From IMG/VR virus record IMGVR_UViG_3300043449_001732, positions 19,982 through 83,981 of that record: DNA of 64,000 nucleotides, one strand, 5' to 3'. A program made the translations under genes and the position numbers. Of this stretch, positions 1-7,972 are shown in pieces. The notes under the pieces were generated by a model, which ran no database searches, was not told the origin of the DNA, and was given only the letters and a program-made list of their open reading frames with translations. Source of the DNA: a virus. Numbering within the stretch: the first letter of the stretch is position 1; every line of letters begins with the position of its first letter.

Positions 1-1
1 C

Positions 2-628
2 AATTACGGCCAGATCAGCGGCCCCAATACGCAACAATCGGTAGCGCCGATCTCGTATCTCAGCCAGGAATCCTCGCCCAACTATTCCCAAACTTCCTCC
101 AGTCCGTCCTTGGCGGAGATCGCGGATTACCTGGGGCTGAGCCAGGAAAGCCGGATGGTAATCGACGCGTACGGGGTGGAAGCTCCGGCTCTGCTGAACA
201 ACTACGCCCTGAATCTGGAAGGGATGCTGGACAGCGCCGTCGCGTGGGGAAACCGCGCCGCTGATGCGCTGACCGGTTACGCCAACTTTGCGGTCAACGA
301 GCACCAGGAGAACCTGGCGTACAACGAGATCCTGACCAACCCCGACGTGCTTAGCGATTACACGCTGAAGTTCTTTGGTCCCGAAGGTCCGTATCCCGTG
401 TACGAAAATGAAGCTCAATTAGAGACTCGTGGCTACCCGACCCAGGCCCTGGAACAACCCCAATTTGGTCAGTTCCCTGCACCTCCTGCGGCTGCTGCTC
501 CCCAAGCTCCTGAAAACTTCTGGGGTTCTTTCGGTGAGCAAATGGCTCGTGATCCCCAGAATGCTTGGCGCCTTCTGAACCAAGCTCAGCCTCAAGTTGT
601 TGCAAACAAACTGTTTGTGATGGAGTGA
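2..628 (+). CDS. Virion-region protein, C-terminal part (5' end outside window)
   Basis: The frame is open from base 2 to the TGA at 626-628, so the gene begins before the window; an internal TTG at 110 is not needed as a start. About 208 residues are visible. The first third is Ser/Gln/Asn rich, the middle is probably helical, and a Pro/Ala/Gln-rich linker precedes a short helical tail. It lies four bases before the next gene and 650 bases before the probable major capsid gene, so it is likely a portal-proximal, scaffold or other virion protein. I do not recognise the family. Confidence 0.6.
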   Translation, partial: NYGQISGPNTQQSVAPISYLSQESSPNYSQTSSSPSLAEIADYLGLSQESRMVIDAYGVEAPALLNNYALNLEGMLDSAVAWGNRAADALTGYANFAVNEHQENLAYNEILTNPDVLSDYTLKFFGPEGPYPVYENEAQLETRGYPTQALEQPQFGQFPAPPAAAAPQAPENFWGSFGEQMARDPQNAWRLLNQAQPQVVANKLFVME

Positions 629-632
629 GGCG

Positions 633-1169
633 ATGCGTCCACTCCTTAAATTAGGTGTACCTGCTGCAGCTGGCTTAGCCACGGGTGGGTACGCCCTTTC
701 TCAAGGTGAAGATCCCGGCACTGCTGCTCTTGCCGCAGGTACTGGTGCATTGGGTGGGGCAGCTGGCTTACTCGGCGCGCGTCTTGCTGGTAAATACATG
801 TCTCCTGCCTTGCTTAAAGCAGGCAAAGAAGGAAAAGTTGCTGCAGAAAAAGCTCTACTTGAATCTGCGGTCACCATGCCTGAAGGCTCCCGGCGCCAGA
901 ATGCAATTCTGGGTTTAATTGACCGTTCCGCTGGAATCAACATTCCTTCTGAAGAATCTTTTACTCGTGGTTTGGGTAAAGCAACGTCTGCTGGTCTTGT
1001 TCCTGCAGGAGCACTTACGGCAGGTTTAGGCGGTGTCGCCCTTGGCGCTATCCCGGCATCTATGGGTGTACCTGGTTTCCAGCAAGGTGGACCAGTTGAT
1101 CCTGAGTCCTATGGTTCCAGCAATTCCGCTGGTGCGCGTTACAAAACGCCTACAATGCAGTACATGTAA
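633..1169 (+). CDS. Gly/Ala-rich hydrophobic virion-region protein
   Basis: 178 residues starting with ATG four bases after the previous stop, so the two are co-transcribed. The N-terminal 55 residues and residues ~110-145 are Gly/Ala-rich hydrophobic stretches that look like glycine-zipper or membrane segments; the C-terminus is polar. Immediately upstream of the capsid gene, a membrane-active structural or ejection protein is possible, but this is inference from composition and position. Family not recognised. Confidence 0.6.
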   Translation: MRPLLKLGVPAAAGLATGGYALSQGEDPGTAALAAGTGALGGAAGLLGARLAGKYMSPALLKAGKEGKVAAEKALLESAVTMPEGSRRQNAILGLIDRSAGINIPSEESFTRGLGKATSAGLVPAGALTAGLGGVALGAIPASMGVPGFQQGGPVDPESYGSSNSAGARYKTPTMQYM

Positions 1170-1275
1170 TTTTTTTAAATTACCAACTGCTAAAATTTGT
1201 GTTAGATAAGACACACTGATGTCTGAATCTTTTACCCGATAAAACACTTCCTGCGATATTGGAGGATAAAACAAA
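1166..1275 (+). promoter_or_regulatory. Leader region of the capsid gene
   Basis: This 106-base gap separates the Gly/Ala-rich gene from the capsid gene. An AT-rich inverted repeat (GTAATTT 1166-1172, AAATTAC 1177-1183) overlaps the upstream stop codon. TAAAAT-like and TAGATA-like -10 candidates lie around 1190-1217. A clear Shine-Dalgarno GGAGG is at 1261-1265, ten bases before the GTG start. A separate promoter for the capsid transcript is inferred, not proven. Confidence 0.35.
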
Positions 1276-2442
1276 GTGTTTCTTGATACCGACTTTCCAA
1301 AGATCCTTGGTGCGGAACTTTACCGTCCCCACCCTGCCTACATTGCCGAGATGGCAGTGGAGCCCGTGGTTGTCCACGACTTCACTCGTCAGCCTGGTCA
1401 AACTGTTCAGTTAGACCGCTATAAGTTCTGGGGTACCCCTGGTACTAAGGACAGCCGTGAGCGTATTGCCGACCAAACCATCGGTACCGCTAACAGCCGT
1501 AACATCACCAAGGAGAAAGTCCTGGTGGTGCTTAAGGAATACACCGGTCCTGCAGACCCGGGTGATCCTACCCAGCCTTCGACCTTCAAGATTGCCCGTG
1601 AGACCCTGGTCACCGCTCAGCGCCTGCTGCTGGACACCGGCAACCTCAACATGTTCCACCAGTCCATCGGCAGCCTGACGCTGCTGGATGACTACCGTCG
1701 TTGGCGCGACCGCGTGTTCATTGATGAACTCGCCAAAGCCGAAGCCAATGGTGCCGCGTCTACCACCCAAGGTGGTTACTACTTCGCTGGTGGCAAGGTC
1801 AAGGATGCTTCTGGCCGTATTGCCTACACCTCCACCGAGTACGACAACGAAGTTCAACAGTTCCAGGTGCGTACCGACCTGCTGACCGTTGTTAAGGACC
1901 TGCGCAAGCGCAACGTTCCTACTTACGCTGATGGTCTGTATCGCTGCATCTGCGATCCTACCTTCATGATGCACCTGCGTCGTGATCCCGACTTCCGCGA
2001 GATCGCTCGTTACGCTGGTAATCCTGGCCAAGGCATGTACATGGGCAACCCCATGATGCCTAACAATGCTAGCTTCTTCCAGGGTCCCCAGGCTGGTCAA
2101 GCTTACTTCCTGGCTGGTGAACCTGTCATGCCTACCGGCGTGCAGTTTGAAGGCGTCAAGTTCTTCGAGTCGACCAACTTCCCGACCAAGAGCATCAGCA
2201 CCTCTTTCAGCGGCACCGGTGGTACCTACGCTTCCAAGGAAGTGGCTCAGGGTTATTTCTTCGGTCCTCAAGCCATTGGCGTGGGTATCGGCGGCCCGAA
2301 CGCTCAGGTGCTCATCAACAACAACGATGACTTCAGCCGTTTTATTATCTTAATTTGGCAACTGTACGCCGGTTTCGAAATCCTGAACAAGGACTTTGTG
2401 ACCACCGCGTTCAGCTATGTGCAAGATGACGGCACCATCTGA
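1276..2442 (+). CDS. Probable major capsid protein
   Basis: 388 residues with a GTG start served by GGAGG at 1261-1265, one of the strongest ribosome sites in the window. Codon use is biased toward GC-ending, host-like codons (for example GGT, GTC, ACC), as expected of the most highly expressed structural gene. It resembles cyanophage capsid proteins by memory: an N-terminal arm with PTF-like aromatic and charged stretches, a long central region, and a hydrophobic C-terminal segment (FIILIWQLYAGFEI). It sits between scaffold-like genes and a second abundant-looking structural gene. No other ORF here fits the capsid role as well. The assignment rests on position, size and composition. Confidence 0.7.
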   Translation: MFLDTDFPKILGAELYRPHPAYIAEMAVEPVVVHDFTRQPGQTVQLDRYKFWGTPGTKDSRERIADQTIGTANSRNITKEKVLVVLKEYTGPADPGDPTQPSTFKIARETLVTAQRLLLDTGNLNMFHQSIGSLTLLDDYRRWRDRVFIDELAKAEANGAASTTQGGYYFAGGKVKDASGRIAYTSTEYDNEVQQFQVRTDLLTVVKDLRKRNVPTYADGLYRCICDPTFMMHLRRDPDFREIARYAGNPGQGMYMGNPMMPNNASFFQGPQAGQAYFLAGEPVMPTGVQFEGVKFFESTNFPTKSISTSFSGTGGTYASKEVAQGYFFGPQAIGVGIGGPNAQVLINNNDDFSRFIILIWQLYAGFEILNKDFVTTAFSYVQDDGTI

Positions 2443-2476
2443 TCAATAAACAATAACTAAACTACAGGAAAAATAA

Positions 2477-3280
2477 ATGACTTATTTGTCCGCTAAGAAA
2501 ATCTATCCCGGCAACTGGGCTGAGCCCCTGAACGGCTGGTATAAGAACATTGACGCCGATTATGCCGGCACCAATGATGGCTCCAAGGGCGGCCCCACCT
2601 CTGTGCTGGCCCTCCCTGGTTACCGCTACTTCCAGCAGCGTGGTTACGTGGCAGTTACTGCTACCTCTGGTGTTGGCCCTGTTGCTTCTGCTGATGTGAT
2701 CGTTCCTTCCCCCTACCGGAATGACGACACCCGTACTGATATCACCGGTATGGTGATCTCTGGTTCCAGTACCCTGCCTGCTTACGTGTATCGCACTGCG
2801 ATCTCCGTGGCTTCCGGCTGGGGCGACGGTCGCGTTGCTTCCGGTGTGTATGCAGCTACTGGTAACGTGATCTCGTTCGGTCGCGTGAGCTCCAGCAACC
2901 CCACCGCCGCTTCTGGTGTGGGCGAAGGTGTGATTCAGGCCAACCTGACCTCCACCGTCTCCGGCTCCCAGGCAGGCGAAATCTACTTCGCTGGTGGTAC
3001 CGCTGGTTATGGCACCAACCCCTTCCTGACCATCACCGGCGCCACCGGTGTTGCTCCTGGCACTGTTAACTACGCCGCTACTGTTGCGACCACCCTCAAG
3101 GTGTTTGCCAAGGAAACCGCCAACAGCACCACCACTTCCGGTGGCTTCTACATCTCCAGTGGTGATGCAAACGCTGGCCGCACCGGTTACCTGGTTGTGG
3201 AAGTGTGCTACATCCAGCCCGATGAAGCTCCTGGTTACGAAGACATTGATGGCTACCTGACTGGTCGCACTGTTAGCTGA
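2477..3280 (+). CDS. Probable capsid decoration or second major structural protein
   Basis: 267 residues, rich in Gly, Thr, Ser, Ala and Tyr with a beta-sheet look and no charged coiled coil. Codon bias is as strong as in the capsid gene just upstream, implying high expression. AGGA at 2465 precedes the ATG. A gene of this composition next to the capsid gene is commonly a head-decoration or cement protein; a tail-tube protein is an alternative. No motif decides between them. Confidence 0.55.
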   Translation: MTYLSAKKIYPGNWAEPLNGWYKNIDADYAGTNDGSKGGPTSVLALPGYRYFQQRGYVAVTATSGVGPVASADVIVPSPYRNDDTRTDITGMVISGSSTLPAYVYRTAISVASGWGDGRVASGVYAATGNVISFGRVSSSNPTAASGVGEGVIQANLTSTVSGSQAGEIYFAGGTAGYGTNPFLTITGATGVAPGTVNYAATVATTLKVFAKETANSTTTSGGFYISSGDANAGRTGYLVVEVCYIQPDEAPGYEDIDGYLTGRTVS

Positions 3281-3292
3281 TTAGGGTAAACT

Positions 3293-3319
3293 AGGACCAG
3301 AGATTAACTCCCTGGTCCT
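3293..3319 (+). promoter_or_regulatory. Hairpin directly before the HhH gene start
   Basis: AGGACCAG at 3293-3300 pairs perfectly with CTGGTCCT at 3312-3319 around an 11-base loop, and the next gene's ATG begins at 3321. There is no T-run, so it is not an ordinary terminator. It occupies the place of the ribosome-binding site and may control translation of the downstream gene or mark a processing site. Confidence 0.5.
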
Positions 3320-3320
3320 T

Positions 3321-3731
3321 ATGTTGTATCAGCACAGAAAAACAGGCGCTCGCGTCAAAGTTGTAAGTGAGTTCGATAACGGTGATTGGTTCATGGTTGA
3401 AGACCAGGACGGACGCCTTTACACTGCCTACAAAAGCGAGTTACTGCCTGACGAGACAGCCACTAAAACGGTAAAAACTCTTCAGGTAAAAGATAAAGCC
3501 GCAAAAGAAGAGCCCCGTGCTTTTCCTCCTGACAATCGTTTGAATATTAATTCCGCTACCGCCCAAATGATCGCTGATCACATTAAGGGTATCGGTCTTA
3601 AAACTGCCCGAGAAATCAAGGATCTACAGATGTCTTTATCGGGTGAGCGATTCAATAACTTGGAGCAACTCAAACAGATTAAAAGAGTGGACTGGGGAGC
3701 AGTTCTTGCGGCTGATCTGATTCGAGTTTGA
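3321..3731 (+). CDS. Helix-hairpin-helix (ComEA-like) DNA-binding protein
   Basis: 136 residues. The N-terminal ~50 residues look like a small beta-barrel (SH3/KOW-like). Residues ~75-136 are a helix-hairpin-helix module: the phrase LNINSATAQMIADHIKGIG, then a second helix pair ending in a hydrophobic tail, as in ComEA-type domains that bind DNA non-specifically. Lying among head genes, it may contact genome ends, for instance as a head-completion protein. That role is inference; the HhH fold is well supported by the motif. The start is the ATG after a perfect hairpin, and no Shine-Dalgarno is seen. Confidence 0.65.
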   Translation: MLYQHRKTGARVKVVSEFDNGDWFMVEDQDGRLYTAYKSELLPDETATKTVKTLQVKDKAAKEEPRAFPPDNRLNINSATAQMIADHIKGIGLKTAREIKDLQMSLSGERFNNLEQLKQIKRVDWGAVLAADLIRV

Positions 3732-3741
3732 TAAACAAAGT

Positions 3742-3771
3742 AAACCCCTGGGAAACCAGGGGTTTTTATTT
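3742..3771 (+). terminator. Rho-independent terminator after the HhH gene
   Basis: CCCCTGG (3745-3751) pairs with CCAGGGG (3756-3762) across a GAAA tetraloop, extended by A-T pairs and followed by TTTTTATTTT. It ends the head-gene transcript that begins upstream of the capsid gene. Confidence 0.9.
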
Positions 3772-3797
3772 TAAAATTAATACAATGCTTAGTTGAT

Positions 3798-4496
3798 ATG
3801 GGCCAGAAATATTACTTTGGAACAATTGGTTCCACAGGGACTTCAACTGGTCCTCATGGGCACTTCTATGTCAAAGACTTGGCATCTAACAAATACATTG
3901 ACCCTGGCACCATCAAGAGTCGCCTGACGGGCTTTCGTGTAGGCGAAAAGGAAATCCCTTTAATCACTGCAAATCAACAAGGGCAATTAGATTTAAATCC
4001 CGCTGCTGGCTTAACACTTACTTCTAAGTATGGGCCAAGGGCTCAGCCAACGGCAGGGGCATCTACTTTTCACCAGGGCTGGGATCTCGCTGGACCCGAA
4101 GGAACACAGCTTAAGTATGTCTCTGACGGTGGTACGTATGCACCTAAACAAAACCAAGGTGGCTACGGTAATCTTGGCACTTTCATTACGCCTGATCAAC
4201 GATATGAGATTGGTGTTGGCCACTTAAAAGACTTGGGGCAGCAAGCTGCAGGCGCACGTTCTACTGCACCTAAGCCGACCGCAAGCACACCATCCAGTGA
4301 TGCGGCGCTTGAGATGCTTAAGTCTTTATTTTCAGGAGCACAGAAACCTGAAGAAAAGCAACAGAACCTTGCTGAGCAATTGCTAGGACAGACACTAGGT
4401 GATCTACTCACTGGCGCCGCCAAACGAAAAGCAAGTACGTTTGACCCATACGAAGGTTACACAATTGATTCAAGCGTCTTGGATCAGTTTGCGTGA
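3798..4496 (+). CDS. M23-type peptidase-like virion protein with motifs in unusual order
   Basis: 232 residues. The N-terminus carries GTSTGPHGHFYV, which looks like the C-terminal HxH element of M23 zinc peptidases (His20, His22). A second region (residues ~75-145) has the HxxxD zinc motif (His~92, Asp~96), a GYGN turn and GVGHLKDL with a further His at ~140. M23 enzymes cleave peptidoglycan cross-bridges; here the protein is probably virion-associated because it follows the head genes after a terminator. The first HxH lies before, not after, the HxxxD motif, suggesting a permuted or duplicated fold. The C-terminal third is Ala/Lys/Gln-rich linker. Activity is unproven. Confidence 0.6.
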   Translation: MGQKYYFGTIGSTGTSTGPHGHFYVKDLASNKYIDPGTIKSRLTGFRVGEKEIPLITANQQGQLDLNPAAGLTLTSKYGPRAQPTAGASTFHQGWDLAGPEGTQLKYVSDGGTYAPKQNQGGYGNLGTFITPDQRYEIGVGHLKDLGQQAAGARSTAPKPTASTPSSDAALEMLKSLFSGAQKPEEKQQNLAEQLLGQTLGDLLTGAAKRKASTFDPYEGYTIDSSVLDQFA

Positions 4497-4507
4497 TTTT
4501 ATGCATT

Positions 4508-4513
4508 TATAAT
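4508..4513 (+). promoter_or_regulatory. Candidate -10 element TATAAT
   Basis: A perfect TATAAT lies 22 bases before the GTG of the next gene, in the short gap after the M23-like gene. No good -35 at standard spacing is seen, so this is a weak promoter call. Confidence 0.35.
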
Positions 4514-4535
4514 TGAATAACAAAGGGAAGTAGAA

Positions 4536-4997
4536 GTGCAATTATCGGATTTCGATAAAAGCAAAGTCAGGTACCATTTGGGGTATTTCACCGTATCTGT
4601 TCCAGCGGGTGACTACGCTCGCCTGGAAGAGGCGATGAATACCATTCCCGACTCTTATTTCTACGATAAAATTTCTATTCAACTTGGTCGGTGCGACACA
4701 GCTGAAAAGAAAACAGAAGTAGCCACTTCGCCCTCTACGCGACTCGAAAGTATTGCGGGTGACGTGGATCGTACGATTCGCTCTAGCAATGCCAAAGAAG
4801 CGTTAAAGGTTTGGGATGAGATCTATCTCTACGAAACCAATAGGTTGGCGCAGATTCTTTATGTGCCCAACTATAAAGATCCGTTCCAGGCTCGTTATAG
4901 ATACGAACGCTCTGGCGCAGAATTCATCCAGGCTTTACCTGGACCTGCCGACGTTTCCGTAGGCACCCGTATTTACTTACATGAGGCTTGGCGCTAA
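4536..4997 (+). CDS. Conserved-looking virion-region protein
   Basis: 153 residues, GTG start with GGGAAG at 4525 as ribosome site. Mixed alpha/beta composition, no low-complexity tract, with an aromatic-rich C-terminal third. It overlaps the next gene by one base (TAATG), so the two are translationally coupled. Size and position would suit a head-completion, neck or tail-terminator protein, but no motif is recognised. Confidence 0.6.
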   Translation: MQLSDFDKSKVRYHLGYFTVSVPAGDYARLEEAMNTIPDSYFYDKISIQLGRCDTAEKKTEVATSPSTRLESIAGDVDRTIRSSNAKEALKVWDEIYLYETNRLAQILYVPNYKDPFQARYRYERSGAEFIQALPGPADVSVGTRIYLHEAWR

Positions 4998-5878
4998 TGT
5001 CTTTACTTAATAGGCTTCTTCCCCCGCCCTTAACAAATCCTCTCCTGCAAGGATTAGGTAATGAATTGCGCTATGCCGGTGGACAGCTGTTGCAAGGGCG
5101 CACTCCTTATGCAAAACCTGCAGTGGGCTCGATTCCTCCTAGTGCTAATGGGGAATCTTATCGTCGTGCCGAACTGCGCTTAGGTGACGCTGCCAAAGCA
5201 GGTGGTGGTGGCGGGGGCGGTGGAAACGCTGGATATTCAACGTCTTTTGGCGCCCAGCAAGGCGGTTACTCTCCTGCTGCAGAGCGTGCATATCAGCAGG
5301 AAGTCTCACGCGTTGCCCAGCTGACCGCACAAGATCCAGAACTTCAGCGTTACGAAAAGGCTCGCAAAGAGGCAGTTACTGCTGGCCCTGGTTCTGCCGC
5401 TGAGCAATCTGCAGAAGATATGGGAATGCAGATGTGGGCAAAAGCCAATCCCAAACTTGCAGCAAAAGTTAAACCTGGCCAAGCCGGTTACGATGCAATC
5501 CAACGTACTATTGGGGCGGGTCAAATGGGCTCTCCCATGAACTTCCCATTTGATAACAGCTCCCCCCTTGGTACGACACCTCCCGTTTCCCCAGAATCGT
5601 ATGGTGTTGCAAAGGTTGCCCAAGGTTTAGGTCTCTCACCTTTACCTGCAAATTCTTTTGCAGGAGCTTCTGCAGCACCTTATGCAGGGTTTAATCAAGG
5701 CCAAACTTTACAGAGTGCTCCCCTCGGCATGCCGACTGAGATGCCAAGTGCTTCTTATGCTGGTGCAACGGGCCTACAGCCTGTAGGGTCTGAGCTTCCG
5801 AAGTTTGATCCCAAGGGTGCAGAAGCTCAAAAGCTTCTTGAAATGTTTAAAGACTCTATCTTTTCTACTCAAAAGTAA
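4997..5878 (+). CDS. Low-complexity virion-region protein
   Basis: 293 residues from the ATG at 4997 that overlaps the previous stop; a TTG at 4988 is an alternative. The first 35 residues are hydrophobic and Leu/Pro-rich; a poly-Gly run lies near residue 75; the remainder is Ala/Gly/Pro/Gln-rich with a short Lys/Glu helix at the end. Such proteins in phage structural blocks are often internal virion or tail proteins. Function not recognised. Confidence 0.55.
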   Translation: MSLLNRLLPPPLTNPLLQGLGNELRYAGGQLLQGRTPYAKPAVGSIPPSANGESYRRAELRLGDAAKAGGGGGGGGNAGYSTSFGAQQGGYSPAAERAYQQEVSRVAQLTAQDPELQRYEKARKEAVTAGPGSAAEQSAEDMGMQMWAKANPKLAAKVKPGQAGYDAIQRTIGAGQMGSPMNFPFDNSSPLGTTPPVSPESYGVAKVAQGLGLSPLPANSFAGASAAPYAGFNQGQTLQSAPLGMPTEMPSASYAGATGLQPVGSELPKFDPKGAEAQKLLEMFKDSIFSTQK

Positions 5879-5963
5879 TTCTCTGGCATTGCAAGGCATG
5901 TAAGCCCAGCCAACTGGACACAGATCTTTGATCTACGGGGGCCAGTGTTGTTGCTTTAAAACC

Positions 5964-6080
5964 ATGATTCTTTGTCCTAAGTTTGTTAAACGTACTTTGA
6001 CCTATTTGGCTACGGCCCTTTCGCTGCAAACCGTATTCATTCCTGGTCTCAAAGCAAGTTCAAACTGGGTAGGAGAATAA
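5964..6080 (+). CDS. Small hydrophobic peptide upstream of GH104 lysozyme
   Basis: A 38-residue frame: a basic N-terminus (residues 5-11) followed by a hydrophobic stretch of about 20 residues ending in a signal-peptide-like Ala-Ser. It ends 10 bases before the lysozyme start in a different frame and fills most of a 210-base gap. It could be a membrane peptide or lipobox-less signal peptide; it may also be chance. The remaining gap (5879-5963) shows nothing clear. Confidence 0.4.
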   Translation: MILCPKFVKRTLTYLATALSLQTVFIPGLKASSNWVGE

Positions 6081-6090
6081 GAGCATCATC

Positions 6091-6786
6091 ATGAATGAAC
6101 GCCAGCTACTGGAACAAAAAGTCAAAAGCCCAAGCGTGCAGAATGCATTGCGAGTTCTTCGCTTTGCAGAAGGCACCGAAAGGAATGGTCCCGATTCCTA
6201 TCGGGTCATGTTTGGCGGTGGCTTGGCGCCAGACCTAAAGCGTCATCCCGACAGGGTTATTAACACCGGTGGGTATGCAAGTTCTGCCGCTGGTGCTTAT
6301 CAGTTCTTGACGCCAAGCTGGCAGTCACATGCCAGTGCTCTAGGGCTTCAAGACTTCAGTGCTGCCAACCAAGATATTGCGGCAACCCGTGCGATGCGTA
6401 ATCGCCTGATGCCCATTGGTGGCTTGGCTACCCTTGAGAAAGAAGGGTTTAGTCCTCGCGTATCAGCAGCCCTTGCTCCAGAGTGGGCATCTCTTCCTAC
6501 GGAAACTGGTAGAAGCTATTACGGGCAGCCTGTCAAAAAACTTTCTGAATTACAGAAAGTTTATGGTCAGACTGTACAACCGACTACACAAGCTTCAACC
6601 CCTTCACCGGAAACTGCAAAAGCAGTAGAGAAAGGCAATTCACTTGCCGATGCGTTGCTTGGGTATGTTCTCAAGAACAGTCTCAGTGCAGGCGTCACGA
6701 ATGCAACGATGTCTCCGGAAGATCTCCTAAAGGCGTCAAATCCATATAATCTGACTCCGCTTGACGCCATGAGGATGTTTGAGTAA
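6091..6786 (+). CDS. Lambda R-like lysozyme (GH104), probably virion-associated
   Basis: 231 residues. Residues ~18-145 match lambda R endolysin closely in order: the catalytic Glu in EGT (Glu27, equivalent to lambda Glu19), VMFGGG, HP followed by a basic residue, SSAAGAYQFL, then LGLQDFS and WASLP near the end of the domain. Enzymes of this family are lytic transglycosylases acting on the murein glycan. The extra 80-residue C-terminal tail and the location inside the structural block, far from the endolysin at 13.7 kb, suggest a tail-tip or injected lysin for entry. Overlaps the next gene start. Confidence 0.75.
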   Translation: MNERQLLEQKVKSPSVQNALRVLRFAEGTERNGPDSYRVMFGGGLAPDLKRHPDRVINTGGYASSAAGAYQFLTPSWQSHASALGLQDFSAANQDIAATRAMRNRLMPIGGLATLEKEGFSPRVSAALAPEWASLPTETGRSYYGQPVKKLSELQKVYGQTVQPTTQASTPSPETAKAVEKGNSLADALLGYVLKNSLSAGVTNATMSPEDLLKASNPYNLTPLDAMRMFE

Positions 6787-7112
6787 TGGCAAGTCTCAAA
6801 AACCGACAAACTTATCTCGGTGCAGATTACACCCCTGGGGAGGTATCTGAACTGCTTAAGGGAGAGCGCTACACATCCTTTGGTGATCTCCCTTATTCTT
6901 TTGGTGGCCTGATCGGCAAGGATCAGCCAACATACACAAGTGTTGGCTTTGATCGCTTGAGTAAGTTCAAGTCGGAACAGAAGGATCCTGGGAGCATGTT
7001 CCAGCGTTTCCTTGCGTTGCAAAATAACCCCACGTCTTTAGTTGAAAGCAAAATGCGCTTGCCGGCGGGTTTCAACCAGGCTTATAACTTAGCTGCATCG
7101 GCAAGTTTTTGA
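6786..7112 (+). CDS. Virion-region protein
   Basis: 108 residues, start codon overlapping the lysozyme stop by one base (TAATG), so the two are co-translated and may act together. Polar with several Tyr, Phe and Gly and no recognisable domain. Probably a minor structural or tail-tip protein. Confidence 0.55.
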   Translation: MASLKNRQTYLGADYTPGEVSELLKGERYTSFGDLPYSFGGLIGKDQPTYTSVGFDRLSKFKSEQKDPGSMFQRFLALQNNPTSLVESKMRLPAGFNQAYNLAASASF

Positions 7113-7138
7113 CCGTAGCACTTAAAAGTTGCTTGAGC

Positions 7139-7144
7139 TAGAAT
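7139..7144 (+). promoter_or_regulatory. Candidate -10 element in GCTAGAAT
   Basis: GCTAGAAT 40 bases before the next gene is repeated before the second tail-fibre gene (20614-20621). The recurrence in two intergenic gaps suggests a shared late promoter. Confidence 0.35.
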
Positions 7145-7183
7145 TCTTTTAACAAGGATTTTCAAGGCTGAAGGAGTAGGTAA

Positions 7184-7969
7184 TTGAGCTCGACATCCAC
7201 GAATAAGCAGCCCCTGCTTGTTGATCGTCCTTTATTTGATACCGTACGAGTCACGACTCAAACGGTAGGCAGTGCTGCAACCAATACTTTGTTTGTGCAA
7301 GGTGGTCAGGCACCGTCTATCCTCGTGGACATGGACGCCGAATTAAGCGAAGATAATAACAGTGGTGGTGTCGTTGACTCAATTACCATTACACGTAACG
7401 ACTTCTACCGTTCTCCCGATTACACAGTAAATACAACTACCTCTGGCACGCCCATTTCGCTTGTCAGTGGACAGATTGTTTTAATTACAGCAACCGGTTC
7501 CTTGACAGGTGGCGGTGCACCCTTCAGTGGCTATGGGTATTACACCTACACAGGGGCAGCTACCCTCACTGGAATCAACACTGCACTTAACTATTCCGGT
7601 GGCACTGCATCGGGCTTCGCCTACAACGGTGTTGCCTACGGTTATCAGCAAGCTGCAACCTTTGTGTTTTACCAGACGCGTGGCACAACGACTCCGATTC
7701 CTGGTTCTGGTGATTACAGAATTGTTTTTGCAAAAACGCTTCCTGCTGGCAGTGGCACGATTGATTGTTCTGACGTGATGCCTCAGCTTGCAGTGCCAAA
7801 TGTAAGCGCTGGTAACGCCAATGGGCTAGGCCCCACGGCTCCGCTGCGCAATAAAGGCATCTACCTGGAGCGGGGTGACCGACTTTACGTGGGTGTATTC
7901 CCTGATGGTCCCAATAGTTCTGGCTATATTCCTGGCGTGCACGTTGTTGCACAGGGTGGCTTTTTCTAA
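7184..7969 (+). CDS. Beta-rich structural protein (probable tail component)
   Basis: 261 residues with a TTG start chosen because AAGGAGTAGG ends nine bases upstream. Rich in Gly, Thr, Ser, Asn and Tyr, with alternating hydrophobic residues typical of beta-sandwich tail or spike proteins. Three bases separate it from the next gene. No family recognised. Confidence 0.6.
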   Translation: MSSTSTNKQPLLVDRPLFDTVRVTTQTVGSAATNTLFVQGGQAPSILVDMDAELSEDNNSGGVVDSITITRNDFYRSPDYTVNTTTSGTPISLVSGQIVLITATGSLTGGGAPFSGYGYYTYTGAATLTGINTALNYSGGTASGFAYNGVAYGYQQAATFVFYQTRGTTTPIPGSGDYRIVFAKTLPAGSGTIDCSDVMPQLAVPNVSAGNANGLGPTAPLRNKGIYLERGDRLYVGVFPDGPNSSGYIPGVHVVAQGGFF

Positions 7970-7972
7970 GGC

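Noticed and set aside
1411-2271. 286-codon leftward frame opposite the capsid gene
   Set aside because: It is the antisense shadow of strongly codon-biased capsid sequence; composition is Val/Gly/Thr-rich without pattern and there is no ribosome site.
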